64,000 bases of DNA from an uncultured Beijerinckiaceae bacterium (GTDB taxonomy: Bacteria; Pseudomonadota; Alphaproteobacteria; Rhizobiales; Beijerinckiaceae), in the NCBI GenBank assembly GCA_937863205.1, contig CALMGA010000203.1, positions 1 to 64,000 of the forward strand, given 5' to 3'. Below, piece after piece: positions 28,192 to 37,900 of the stretch (its first letter is position 1; the number at the start of each line of letters is the position of its first letter). The notes below the pieces were generated by a model. It was not told the origin of the DNA, did no database searches, and worked only from the letters and a program-made list of their open reading frames with translations. The position numbers and the translations under genes are program-made.

Positions 28192-29940
28192 ATGACGCCG
28201 CAAAGTCCCAACGAAGCGCTTCAGCCCGAAGCGCCGCCCCCGCCGCCGCCCAAGCTGCCGAGCCGCCGCCGATCGAAGCTCTCGGCGCTCAGCGGCTTCA
28301 TCTCCTTCCTGGTGATCGCGGCCTTCGGCGCCCTCGCGGCGCTGGCCTGGGGCAACAGCCGCCTGCACGAGCCTGGCCCGCTCGCTGCGGCGCGCACGGT
28401 GTACATCGTCCCACACACCGATGTGCCCGACATCATCGAGAAGCTCAACGCCGACGGCGTGATCGACTCGCCCTTGACCATGAACGTCGTCCTCGCCTTC
28501 GAGCGCAAGCGCAAGAAGGTGAAGGCCGGCGAATACCTCTTCAAGGAACACGCCAGCCTGCGCGAGGTGATCGACACGCTGGTCAGCGGCAAGCAGTTCC
28601 TGCACGCCTTCACCATCCCCGAAGGGCTGACAACCCAGCAGATCGTGCAGCGCATCAAGGACAGCGACCTCCTGTCGGGCGACCTGCGCGACATGCCCAA
28701 GGAGGGCGCGCTGCTGCCGGAAACCTACAAGATCTCGCGCGGCACCAGCCGCAGCGACCTCGTCATCAAGATGCAGGAAGACAATCGCAAGGTGGTTGAG
28801 CAGATCTGGGCCCGTCGCGCGCCCGACCTGCCGCTGCGCTCGCCCTTTGATCTGCTGACGCTGGCTTCCATCGTGGAAAAGGAGACCGGCAAGGCCGACG
28901 AGCGGCCCCACGTCGCGGGAGTGTTCGTCAACCGCCTGCGCAAGCACATGCGGCTGCAGTCGGACCCCACGATCGTCTACGGCCTCGTCGGCGGCCAGGG
29001 TACGCTCGGCCACTCCATCACCCGCTCCGAACTCGACCGCAAGACGAGCTACAACACCTACCAGGTCGATGGCCTGCCCCCCGGGCCGATCGACAACCCC
29101 GGGCGGGCCGCCCTGGAGGCTGTCGCCAATCCGGCGCGCACAGGCGACCTGTACTTCGTGGCCGACGGAACGGGCGGCCACGCCTTCGCCGAGACGGTCG
29201 AGGACCACAACCGCAACGTCCAGCACTGGCGTCAGCTCGAACGTGATGCCAAGTCGAAGGTCGACGTCGACAAGCTGTCCCCGACAACCGCTCCGCCGCC
29301 GCCCGCGCCGGGCAAGAACCAGCGCGGCGACGTCGATCCTTCGGTCTTCGGCGATCTTCCCACGCGGATCGCCTCGGTCAGCCTGGGGCAGACCGCGTCC
29401 TTCGTCGATCCGGCGGCGAACCATGACGTCGCGAAGGTCTTCGCCGCCGACGCTGCCGGGCCGGTCGGTCGGACCGGGCGCCACGGCCGGGCGGCTCCGA
29501 CCATGCCCGACCCGGCGAGCTACGCCCGAAGCATCGACGCGATGGGCTATTCGATGGAGGGCCCGACGCCGTCCGGCGCGAGCCTGCTCGACGGACCCGC
29601 CGAGACCGCCTCCACGGCGCCCGCCGGAGCGGGGGAGAAGCCAGGGCAGGCGCCGAAGCCTGCGGTGGCGCAAGCGCCGGGCCAGGTTTTGGGCCAAGCG
29701 ACGGGTCAAGCGCCGGGCCGAGCGCTGGGCAAGCCCGCCGCGCTCGACGTCGCCGGCGGCGACCATCCCGACCTGTTCTCCGATCCGGCCGGCGACGATG
29801 CGCTGCCGGCTCCGGCGAAGGCACCGCCGCTGCACCCGAAGATCTTCGACGTGTCGGAGAACACGCCGCTCGATCCGCTGCGCAACAAGTCCTTCGACCT
29901 GAACACGGCGAAGACGATTCCCGCCGAGTTGACCCGCTGA
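28192..29940 (+). CDS. mltG: Endolytic transglycosylase MltG
   Basis: MltG cuts nascent glycan strands at the inner membrane and sets glycan length. A proline-rich cytoplasmic start (EAPPPPPPKLPSRRR) precedes one membrane helix (FISFLVIAAFGALAALAW), a LysM-like region, and the YceG domain with the catalytic glutamate in LASIVEKETG (about Glu229). QSDPTIVYG and GLPPGPIDNPG are family markers. The domain ends near residue 355, leaving a long Gln/Gly/Pro/Ala-rich C-terminal tail, for a total of 582 aa versus about 340 in E. coli. Starts at 28165 and 28126 are alternatives. Confidence 0.93.
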   Translation: MTPQSPNEALQPEAPPPPPPKLPSRRRSKLSALSGFISFLVIAAFGALAALAWGNSRLHEPGPLAAARTVYIVPHTDVPDIIEKLNADGVIDSPLTMNVVLAFERKRKKVKAGEYLFKEHASLREVIDTLVSGKQFLHAFTIPEGLTTQQIVQRIKDSDLLSGDLRDMPKEGALLPETYKISRGTSRSDLVIKMQEDNRKVVEQIWARRAPDLPLRSPFDLLTLASIVEKETGKADERPHVAGVFVNRLRKHMRLQSDPTIVYGLVGGQGTLGHSITRSELDRKTSYNTYQVDGLPPGPIDNPGRAALEAVANPARTGDLYFVADGTGGHAFAETVEDHNRNVQHWRQLERDAKSKVDVDKLSPTTAPPPPAPGKNQRGDVDPSVFGDLPTRIASVSLGQTASFVDPAANHDVAKVFAADAAGPVGRTGRHGRAAPTMPDPASYARSIDAMGYSMEGPTPSGASLLDGPAETASTAPAGAGEKPGQAPKPAVAQAPGQVLGQATGQAPGRALGKPAALDVAGGDHPDLFSDPAGDDALPAPAKAPPLHPKIFDVSENTPLDPLRNKSFDLNTAKTIPAELTR

Positions 29941-29954
29941 CGAGCGTCGAGACG

Positions 29955-30839
29955 ATGCGCTTGCGCAGCATGACCGGCAGCGCCCAGGTCGCCGGGGACG
30001 GCGCCCGCGCGCGCTGGACCTGGGACCTGAAGACGGTGAACGCCAGGGGCCTCGACCTTCGCCTGCGCCTGCCACCCGGCTTCGATCCGCTGGAAGCGGA
30101 AGCGCGGCGCCGTATCGGCGGACGGCTCGCCAGGGGTACTTGCCACGCCGCCCTGAGCGTGACCCGCGAGGCATCTCCGGCGACCGTGCGCATCGATGCC
30201 GAGCGGCTGGCGGCGCTGGTCGCGGCGGTGAGCGCCGTGCCGCACCCGCCGACGATCGGGCCGGCGACGCTGGACGGCCTGCTGGCCCTACGCGGCGTCG
30301 TTGAGGTCGTCGAGGCCATGCCGGATGCAGCTGTCCACGACGCCTTGCTCGCCGACTGCGCCCGCGGCCTCGACCGCGCGGTGGACGAGCTCGTGGCGAT
30401 GCGCGAGCGCGAAGGCGCCAGCCTGCACGCCGTCCTCGACGCGCGGCTCGCGGCGATCGCCGGCCTGACCCGGCAGGCGGACGAGTCGCCGCGCCGCCGC
30501 CCGGAGGCCGTGCGCGCCCGCCTGGCCGAAGCGGTCGCCGTTCTGGTCGGCCAGCCCGGTCTCGATCCCGACCGGCTGCACCAGGAGGCCGTGCTTCTCG
30601 CGGCCAAGGCCGACGTGCGCGAAGAACTCGACCGCCTCGTCGCCCATGTGGCGGCGGCGCGCGAACTGATCGCCGGCGGCGGGCCGGTCGGGCGCCGCCT
30701 CGACTTCCTCGCCCAGGAACTCGGGCGCGAAGCGTCGACCTTCTGCGCCAAGGTCAACGATGCCTCGCTGACCGCGATCGGTCTTGAACTGCGGGTCGAA
30801 ATCGAGCAATTCCGCGAGCAGGTTCAGAACATCGAATAG
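29955..30839 (+). CDS. yicC: YicC family endoribonuclease
   Basis: YicC/YloC proteins are RNases with a role in stationary-phase growth. The 294-aa protein begins RSMTGSAQVAGDGARARWTW, with LKTVNARGLDLRLRLPPGFD, and ends with VGRRLDFLAQELGREASTFC and ELRVEIEQFREQVQNIE, all family hallmarks. It lies 14 bp after mltG and 6 bp before gmk, an operon widely kept in alphaproteobacteria. Confidence 0.93.
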   Translation: MRLRSMTGSAQVAGDGARARWTWDLKTVNARGLDLRLRLPPGFDPLEAEARRRIGGRLARGTCHAALSVTREASPATVRIDAERLAALVAAVSAVPHPPTIGPATLDGLLALRGVVEVVEAMPDAAVHDALLADCARGLDRAVDELVAMREREGASLHAVLDARLAAIAGLTRQADESPRRRPEAVRARLAEAVAVLVGQPGLDPDRLHQEAVLLAAKADVREELDRLVAHVAAARELIAGGGPVGRRLDFLAQELGREASTFCAKVNDASLTAIGLELRVEIEQFREQVQNIE

Positions 30840-30845
30840 GCGCGG

Positions 30846-31547
30846 ATGCAACCGGGGGATGACGATGCGGCGGCCAGTCCCAGACCCGCCGACACCGGCG
30901 GGGCCGGACGGCGCGGCTTCATCCTGATCCTGTCGTCGCCTTCGGGCGCCGGCAAGACCACGCTGACCCGCATGCTGCTGATGCGCGCCGACCTCGACCT
31001 CACCCTGTCGATCTCGGTGACCACGCGGGCGCGGCGGTCCAGCGAGGCCGACGGCGTGCACTACAGCTTCATCACCAAGCGGCGCTTCCAGCAGCTGCGC
31101 GACAACGACGATCTGCTGGAATGGGCGGAAGTGCACGGCAACTTCTACGGCACGCCGCGCGAGCCGGTGGAGCGCGTCCTCGGCAAGGGGCGCGACGTGC
31201 TGTTCGACATCGACTGGCAGGGCACGCAGCAGGTCAAGAGCAAGACCGGCATGGATGCGGTGACCGTGTTCATCCTGCCGCCCTCGATGGGGGAACTGCG
31301 CGCCCGCCTGGAGCGCCGGGCGGAGGACCCGGCCGACGTGATCGCGCGGCGCCTCGCCAACGCCCGCAACGAGATCCGCCGCTGGGCGCAGTACGACTAC
31401 GTGCTGGTCAACGACGACATACAGGTCACCTTCCAGACCCTGCTCGCCATCATCGCCTGCGAGCGCTGCAAGGCGGTGCGGGCCACGGCGACGATCGGGC
31501 GCTTCGTGGACGGGCTCCTGGCGGAGGCAGGCGGGCGGAGCGCGTGA
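30846..31547 (+). CDS. gmk: Guanylate kinase
   Basis: Gmk phosphorylates GMP to GDP. The P-loop is SSPSGAGKTTLT, the GMP-binding segment VTTRARRSSEADGVHY follows, and VLFDIDWQGTQQVK carries the second GMP-binding and Walker-B-like strand. The LID region RRAEDPADVIARRLANA is also seen. The length is 233 aa including an extra 20-residue N-terminal tail. It follows yicC closely. Confidence 0.96.
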   Translation: MQPGDDDAAASPRPADTGGAGRRGFILILSSPSGAGKTTLTRMLLMRADLDLTLSISVTTRARRSSEADGVHYSFITKRRFQQLRDNDDLLEWAEVHGNFYGTPREPVERVLGKGRDVLFDIDWQGTQQVKSKTGMDAVTVFILPPSMGELRARLERRAEDPADVIARRLANARNEIRRWAQYDYVLVNDDIQVTFQTLLAIIACERCKAVRATATIGRFVDGLLAEAGGRSA

Positions 31548-31616
31548 AGGCCGGTGCCCTGATCGGCTGTTGCGCTTCGGATCCGAGAACCGCGATGCCC
31601 TTTCCGGCCCGATGCG

Positions 31617-32519
31617 TCAGCCCAGCGCCGGCGTGACCGCATCCCCCATCGCGCCCCGTACCGGATGGTCGGGGATCGACCCCGCCGCGCCCGGCTGCGC
31701 TTTGCCGCTCTTGTCGGGCATGTGGAACGGCATGGTGACGAGGCGGACGAAGCTTCCGGCGTCTTCCCCGGCCATGTGGGTATCGAGTCCGAACACGGTC
31801 TCGTCCTCTTCCAGTTCGGCGAAGGTGCCGAACAGCCGGTCCCAGATGCTGAACACGCCACCGAAGTTGCAATCGGTGTAGGGCAGGACGTGGTGGTGGT
31901 GGACGTGGTGCAGGTTGGGCGTGATGAACACGAAGCCGAGCACCCTCGCCATGCCGCGCGGCAGCCGCACCGCCGAGTGGGCGAGAATGGCCGACACCGT
32001 TTCCGCCGCCTGGCGCAGCAGCAGCACCTCGAAGGATGCGCCGAGCACGAAGGTCCACAGAACGAGCGAGGCGCCGCGCACGGCGGTTTCACCGGGATGC
32101 TCACGCACGGTGGTGGACGAATCGACCATCTGGTCGGTGTGGTGGACGAGGTGGAACCGCCAAAGCGGCGGCAGGTGATGCATCAGGCGGTGGTAAAGAT
32201 AATCGAACAGGTCGAGCGCGACGAACACCAGCACCCCCCGGACCCAGAGCGACGACGGTTCCGGGAACAGGTTGACGAGGCCCCAGCCGGCGTCGAGCGT
32301 CGCCCGCGACACGGCAAGGCAGGCGGCGCTGAGAACCAGTTCGATCGGCAGCGCGCTCAGCACGAACAGCGCATTCACCCCCGCGTGACGCAGCTTCCGG
32401 TCATGGGGCAGCGCGAGGATCACATGCTCGATCGCCCACAGCACCGCGATGCCGCCGGCGAAGATCAGGATCTGGGCGATGTCGGCGTGCCGTACAAAAA
32501 AATCGAACATTCCACGCAT
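31617..32519 (-). CDS. Sterol desaturase/fatty acid hydroxylase family
   Basis: A 300-aa membrane-bound di-iron oxygenase. Histidine boxes are HRLMHH, HLVHHTD and the run NLHHVHHHHVLPYTDCNFGG. Four hydrophobic segments span the membrane (ILIFAGGIAVLWAIEHVIL is the first). In bacteria this family includes carotenoid and fatty-acid hydroxylases; the substrate is not inferable. Starts at 32519 or 32510 are possible. It converges on gmk. Confidence 0.86.
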   Translation of the reverse strand: MRGMFDFFVRHADIAQILIFAGGIAVLWAIEHVILALPHDRKLRHAGVNALFVLSALPIELVLSAACLAVSRATLDAGWGLVNLFPEPSSLWVRGVLVFVALDLFDYLYHRLMHHLPPLWRFHLVHHTDQMVDSSTTVREHPGETAVRGASLVLWTFVLGASFEVLLLRQAAETVSAILAHSAVRLPRGMARVLGFVFITPNLHHVHHHHVLPYTDCNFGGVFSIWDRLFGTFAELEEDETVFGLDTHMAGEDAGSFVRLVTMPFHMPDKSGKAQPGAAGSIPDHPVRGAMGDAVTPALG

Positions 32520-32671
32520 TGGTAAGCAGGCGCGACGGGATGACCGGCACGGTGTCAGTCCGGTGGCGTCCGGCGACGGAGATCCACGCTATCATCGCGG
32601 CGGCGCCGTGTTCACTAAAAGTTGAAAACCTGCGGATCCTATGCACATGCCGCGCGCAAAGCCTTTCGACA

Positions 32672-33700
32672 TCAAGGCTGAGGCAGATTGTCAGGCTGGG
32701 CGAAACGCAGGCTGATCTCCGGCCGGATGGCCGATTCCATGCCGCTGCCGAGGATCGAGATGCGGAAAGCGGCGCTGCCGGCCAGCGCGAGAGTGCCGGC
32801 AGCCGCCTCAAGTTCGCCGTGGCGACGGCGTCCGAGCAGCCGCGAGCCGACCAGCAGGCCGATGGGCAGCAGCACACCCAGGCCGCTGCCGCCGATGCGC
32901 TCAAGCCAGCCCCAGCGACCGGACCGGGCGGCGGCGATGCCGGCCCTGTCCAGTTCCTTGTTGTTGACGAGGGTCGCGGCAAGGTCGGTGGCAAGGGCCG
33001 CCAGCAGAACGTCGGCGAGCGAGCGGCGCAAGGCCGGCGAGCTTTCACCGATGGCCAGGGCCGCCGCCCCCGAAGCGATCGAGGACGAGGCGAAACGCAC
33101 CGCGTTGGACCGCGGGGCTGCCGCCCACACCGGCGTGCTCGTCGCCGCGACCAGCGCGGCCGTGTAGGTCGAGATGCCCGCGCCGAACAGCGCCGCGGGA
33201 CCCTGCGCGGCAGCGGAAACCCGGCGCGGCCAGCGCCAGCGCGGCCGCAGGTCGCTCGCGATCTGGGCGAGGCCGCCGGCTCCCGCGGCGGCCGAAAATC
33301 CCAAGAGCAGCCAGGTGCCGATCGACATCGGCGAGGTCTTCTTGGCGACACGCAGCATGTTGTAGAAGCGATCCGGCGTGTGCAGGTCGTAGACCAGCAG
33401 GGCCGAACCCAAAGTCGGCGCCAGCAGCGAAAGATAATGGGCGCGCCGGGTCAGCGGCCGGCGGTCGTCGCGGCCGCGTCCCGTCGCCTGCGCCAGGGCG
33501 CCGAGCAGCGCCGCCGATCCCGACAGGCCGGCAAGGAACACGTAGCCGCCGACCACCACCGCCGAAAAGGGTGCCGGCTTGAGCTGGGGACGATCGTAGT
33601 AGGTTTCGCCGGCCCAAGGCCGCGCCATCGGGCTGTCGGCGCCGCCTTTGGGTCCGAGGGGGTGGCGTGCCGGCGTGCCCGGCTCGCGGCTGCTCGTCAT
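32672..33700 (-). CDS. NrfD/PsrC-type membrane subunit of formate dehydrogenase
   Basis: A 342-aa polytopic membrane protein. FSAVVVGGYVFLAGLSGSAA and the loop LLVYDLHTPDRFYNMLR match the NrfD/PsrC fold that docks an iron-sulfur protein and reacts with quinone. Eight hydrophobic segments are visible. It starts 1 bp after the stop of the 4Fe-4S subunit gene, so it is cotranscribed. It takes the place of the cytochrome b556 subunit of E. coli FDH-N and would pass electrons from formate to quinone. It contains no heme-binding histidine pattern. Confidence 0.85.
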   Translation of the reverse strand: MTSSREPGTPARHPLGPKGGADSPMARPWAGETYYDRPQLKPAPFSAVVVGGYVFLAGLSGSAALLGALAQATGRGRDDRRPLTRRAHYLSLLAPTLGSALLVYDLHTPDRFYNMLRVAKKTSPMSIGTWLLLGFSAAAGAGGLAQIASDLRPRWRWPRRVSAAAQGPAALFGAGISTYTAALVAATSTPVWAAAPRSNAVRFASSSIASGAAALAIGESSPALRRSLADVLLAALATDLAATLVNNKELDRAGIAAARSGRWGWLERIGGSGLGVLLPIGLLVGSRLLGRRRHGELEAAAGTLALAGSAAFRISILGSGMESAIRPEISLRFAQPDNLPQP

Positions 33701-33701
33701 C

Positions 33702-34598
33702 TCAGCGCGCTCCCGCCAGAAGCGTGGCGGCGACGAGCGCCAGGCCGCCGATGGTGGCCAGGCCCGACAGCAGGCTCGGCCGCACCCGGTTCGAGGCGCG
33801 CGTCGGCGCCGCCGGCAGGTTGTACACTTCCGGCCGATCGGTGAGCAGGAAGAAGGCGTTGAGGTGGCCGAGGTCGCCGGTGGCGCCGGGTGCGCCCGGC
33901 GTGCCGTAGAGGTAGGCGCTGCCGACGCCGCGTTCGTGCAGCGTGGCGACGCGCGCGTCCGCCCGCGCGTACAGGTCCTCCAGCTCGCCGAACTGGATCG
34001 ACTCGGTCGGGCAGGATTTGGCGCAGGCCGGCTCCAGCCCGCCCTTCAGCCTGTCGTAGCACAAGGTACACTTGTGGACCTTGCCGTCGATCTCGTTGAG
34101 GGCGACGACGCCGAAGGGGCAGGCCGGAATGCAGTATCCGCATCCGTTGCAGATGTCCTGCTGCACCACCACCGTGTCGAACTCGGTCTTGAAGATGGCG
34201 CCGGTCGGGCAGGCTTCCAGGCAGGGAGCGTTGTGGCAGTGCTTGCACACGTCGCTCATCATCAGCCAGCCGCTCTGGAACGCTGTCTGGTCCTGCGCCC
34301 GGACACCGGCGTCGCCGGCCTTCTCCACGAAGGCGACGTGGCGCCACGTGTTGGCCGAGAGCATGCCGGTGTTGTCGAAGCTTTGCCCGGTAAGGCCGAG
34401 GCTATCGGCCGGCAGGTTGTTCCATTCCTTGCAGGCCACCTCGCAGGCCTTGCAGCCGATGCACACCGTCGTGTCGGTGAAGAAGCCGTAGCTCTTGCCC
34501 GGCTCGATCCGCACGCCGCCGGTCAGCTCGGACTCGTCGGGGATGACGCCGTCGAGGTCGGACTGCGGGAAGTCGTGAGCGCGCTCGTGAAGGCCCAT
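33702..34598 (-). CDS. fdhB: Formate dehydrogenase iron-sulfur subunit
   Basis: A 298-aa four-cluster ferredoxin subunit, like FdnH/FdxH. Cysteine clusters are CIGCKACEVAC, CKHCHNAPCLEACP, CNGCGYCIPACP and CTLCYDRL...CAKSCP. TDTTVCIGCKACEVACKEWN is diagnostic of FDH beta subunits. A single C-terminal hydrophobic helix (SLLSGLATIGGLALVAATLL) anchors it. The ATG at 34598 begins MGLHERAHDF; in-frame upstream sequence belongs to the neighbouring small gene. It transfers electrons from the catalytic subunit to the NrfD protein. No Tat signal is present. Confidence 0.93.
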   Translation of the reverse strand: MGLHERAHDFPQSDLDGVIPDESELTGGVRIEPGKSYGFFTDTTVCIGCKACEVACKEWNNLPADSLGLTGQSFDNTGMLSANTWRHVAFVEKAGDAGVRAQDQTAFQSGWLMMSDVCKHCHNAPCLEACPTGAIFKTEFDTVVVQQDICNGCGYCIPACPFGVVALNEIDGKVHKCTLCYDRLKGGLEPACAKSCPTESIQFGELEDLYARADARVATLHERGVGSAYLYGTPGAPGATGDLGHLNAFFLLTDRPEVYNLPAAPTRASNRVRPSLLSGLATIGGLALVAATLLAGAR

Positions 34599-34606
34599 CG
34601 GGAACT

Positions 34607-34852
34607 CTAACTCGCTTGGGTTGGGGACGAGGAATCGCAAAGCTCGATGCGGTGCGCGACCCGCGCCAGCAGCCGCGGCGCCTCGCCGAAGCTGACGCGC
34701 ACGCGGATCCCGCTTCGCTGCAGACCGACGAGGTCGGAGGGCTCCGCCGATGCCGCATGCGACAGCAGGAACAAGTGAGCCACGCCGCCATCGTCGGACA
34801 GCTGGAAGCGGCTCTCCTGCGCCAGGATGACGACGCCTTCCACCTTCCGCAT
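34607..34852 (-). CDS. Small protein in formate dehydrogenase cluster
   Basis: An 81-aa protein (MRKVEGVVILAQESRFQLSD) ending 8 bp before fdhB. The first half is a beta-rich sequence, GVAHLFLLSHAASAEPSDL, that would form a small OB- or SH3-like fold; no family name is recognised. Because it lies inside the formate dehydrogenase transcription unit and begins right after the divergent promoter region, it may be an assembly or metal-cofactor helper. A GTG/ATG further upstream at 34918 would extend it by 22 arginine-rich residues and seems less likely. Confidence 0.55.
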   Translation of the reverse strand: MRKVEGVVILAQESRFQLSDDGGVAHLFLLSHAASAEPSDLVGLQRSGIRVRVSFGEAPRLLARVAHRIELCDSSSPTQAS

Positions 34853-34944
34853 CGATCGGCGTTCCCACCCGCTCGCATCGCCGTTCCGGTGCTGCCGGCA
34901 GGGGCGAGCCAGCGACACCGCACCACCGGAGAAAAGGTCGATGG

Positions 34945-34961
34945 CGTGCTATGTTAGCACG
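34945..34961. promoter_or_regulatory. Inverted repeat in divergent fdh promoter
   Basis: CGTGCTA and TAGCACG form perfect 7-bp arms around TGT, between the start of the small fdh gene (34852) and the fdhA ATG (35000). GTCGA and TCGAC add outer symmetry. The position between two divergent transcription units makes it a good operator candidate; the cognate regulator is unknown. Confidence 0.5.
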
Positions 34962-34999
34962 TCGACGCGGCTCGGGTTGTCGGGCGAGGGGAGCATCGC

Positions 35000-37900
35000 A
35001 TGCCGAAGACACTTCGCCACACGCTGGGCCAGAAGGCGGCGCGTTTCCTCAAGGACTGGAGCCTGCCCCGGCAGCTCGCCGGGCAGGACGTGATGGCCGA
35101 GGCGGCGAAGAGCACGGCGTCCAAGGAGTTGCGGCCGCGGCTGGAAGAGGCCGACCGCGTCGGCACCAGCGTGTGCCCGTACTGCGCGGTCGGCTGCGGC
35201 CAGCTGATCTACGCCAAGAAAGGGCGCCCCATCCACATCGAGGGCGACCCGCGCTCGCCGGTCAACGCCGGCACGCTTTGCCCCAAGGGCGCGGGCACGC
35301 TGGGCATGCTGCTCTCGCCCGAGCGCGTCACGAGCGTGCTCTACCGAGCGCCCCACGCCACGCAATGGGAAACGCGTCCGCTGGCCTGGGCGATGGAGCG
35401 GATCGCCCAGCTGACGAAAGAAGCGCGCGACGAAACCTTCGCCGAGGCGCTGCCGGACGGGCGCGCGATCAACCAAACGATCGGCCTGGGATCGCTGGGC
35501 GGCGCCACCATGGACAACGAGGAGAACTACCTCATCAAGAAGCTGTTCGGCGGCGGCCTCGGGATGATCAACATCGAGAACCAAGCCCGCATCTGACATT
35601 CGTCGTCCGTCCCAAGTTTGGGCACGTCGTTTGGTCGGGGCGCCGCCACCATGGCGCTGTGGGACCTGCAGAACTCGGACTGCGTGCTCATCATGGGCTC
35701 CAACATGGCGGAGAACCATCCCGTCGCCTTCCGCTTCGTGGTCGAGGCGCAGCGGCGCGGCGCAACGATCATCCACGTCGACCCGCGCTTCACCCGCACC
35801 TCGGCGCTGGCCGACATCTACGCGCCGATCCGCTCGGGCAGCGACATCGCCTTCCTCGGCGGCCTGATCCGCCATTTCATCGAGGGCGACCTGTGGTTCC
35901 GCGAGTTCGCGCTCGCCTACAGCAACATCGCCCACATCATCGACGAGCGATACGTCGACACGGAGGACAACGACGGCGTGTTCTCCGGCTTCGATCCCGA
36001 AACCGGGTCCTACACCGAGGACAGCTGGCAATACGAGGGCAAGGTGGTGGCCGCCTCCATCGCCGAACACGACGCCAAGCTGGAGGGCGGCAAGGGCAAG
36101 GGCAAGGGCGTGGGCAAGGGGTCGGGGATGACCGCCGGCCCGCCGCCCCAGGATCCCAGCCTGCAGCACCCGCGCTGCGTCTACCAGATCCTGAAGAAGC
36201 ACTACGCCCGCTACACCCCCGACTTCGTGGAGGAGGTGACCGGCTGCCCGCGCGACACCTTCCTGAAGATCGCCGACGCGATGGCCGCCAACTCCGGCCG
36301 CAGCAAGACGGGTTCCCTGTGCTACGCGGTCGGGTGGACCCACCATTCCACCGGCGTGCAGATCATCCGCGCCGCGTCCATCGTGCAGAGCCTGCTCGGC
36401 AACGTCGGGCGGCCCGGCGGCGGCATCATGGCGCTGCGCGGCCACGTCTCGATCCAGGGCTCGACCGACATCCCCACGCTCTACAACATGCTGCCGACGT
36501 ACCTGGCGCAGCCCAACGCCTTCGCCGACCACGGCACGCTCGACGCCTACCTCAAGACCGAAACGCCCGAGACAGGCTGGTGGTCGAACCTGCCGAAATA
36601 CGTCGTGAGCCTGCTGAAGGCCTGGTACGGCGAAGCCGCGACCCGCGAGAACGGCTTCGGCTACGGCTTCCTGCCCAAGCTCACCGGCGATGCCTCGCAG
36701 GAACCGATCACCATGGCGATGGCCGACGGCCTGATGCGGGGGCAGTTCGTGTTCGGACAGAACCCGGTGGTCGGGGCGGTCAATTCCGATTTGGTCGCGC
36801 GCGGACTGACCAAGCTGCGCTGGCTCGTCGTGCGCGACTTCGCCCTGACGGAAACCGCCGATTTCTGGCGCGATGAGCGGCTGGTGTCACGCGGCGGGCT
36901 GGTGCCGGCCGACGTCGCCACGGAGGTGTTCTTCCTGCCGGCCGCCCTCCCCGGCGAGAAGGAGGGCACCGTCACCAACACCAGCCGCCTCGTGCAGTGG
37001 CACGACCACGTCTGCCAAGCGCCGGGCGACAGCCGCTCCGACCTGTGGTTCGTCGTCCACCTCGGCCGCCGGCTGAAGCAGCTCTACGCCGGCAGCACGC
37101 TCGCCCGCGACCGCGGCCTGCAGGCGTTGACCTGGGACTATCCGCTCAAGGGCGATCGCCAGGAGCCCGATGCCGAAGCGGTGCTGCGCGAGATCAACGG
37201 CACGGTGGTGGCGAGCGGCCGGCAGGTCGCCAGATACCAGGACCTGAAGGACGACGGCTCCACCGCCTGCGGCGGCTGGATGTATTGCGGCATCTACCCA
37301 GCCGAAGGCCGCAACCTCGCCCGTTCGCGCCGAGCTGACAAGCCCGACGCCGACACCAACCACTCGGGATGGGCCTTCGCCTGGCCGTCCAACCGGCGCA
37401 CGCTCTACAACCGTGCCTCCGCCGACCCGGCCGGCGTGCCGTGGTCGCCGGAAAAGAAGCTCGTCTGGTGGGACGAGGCTGCGGCGACGTGGACGGGCAC
37501 CGACGTGCCCGACTTCGAGCCGACCAAGCGGCCGGACTATCGCCCGGACTGGTCGAAGTATCCGCACGGCATGGACGCGCTCGGCGGCGACGCACCTTTC
37601 ATCATGGAAGCGGACGGGCAATGCATGCTGTTCGTGCCTTCGGGCCTGAAGGACGGGCCGCTGCCGACCCATTACGAGCCCATCGAGAGCCCTGTCGGCA
37701 ACCTCCTACATCCCAACCGGCCGATCAACCCCGCCGCCAAGCTGTGGCAGCGGCCTGGGAACGAGCTGCACGAGGCCGGCGACCCGCGCTTCCCCTACGT
37801 CTTCTCGACCTACCGGCTGACCGAACTGCACTGCGGCGGCATCGCGACCCGGGTCATGCCGCACACGGCCGAGCTGCAGCCCGAGGCTTTCGTCGAGGTG

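Noticed and set aside
34607..34918. Long start of the small fdh gene at 34918
   Set aside because: The extra 22 residues are arginine-rich and not needed; an internal ATG at 34852 fits better.
35000..35596. fdhA as a truncated or pseudogene ending at TGA
   Set aside because: The residues on both sides match intact FDH alpha subunits and a SECIS-like hairpin follows, so readthrough is the better explanation.
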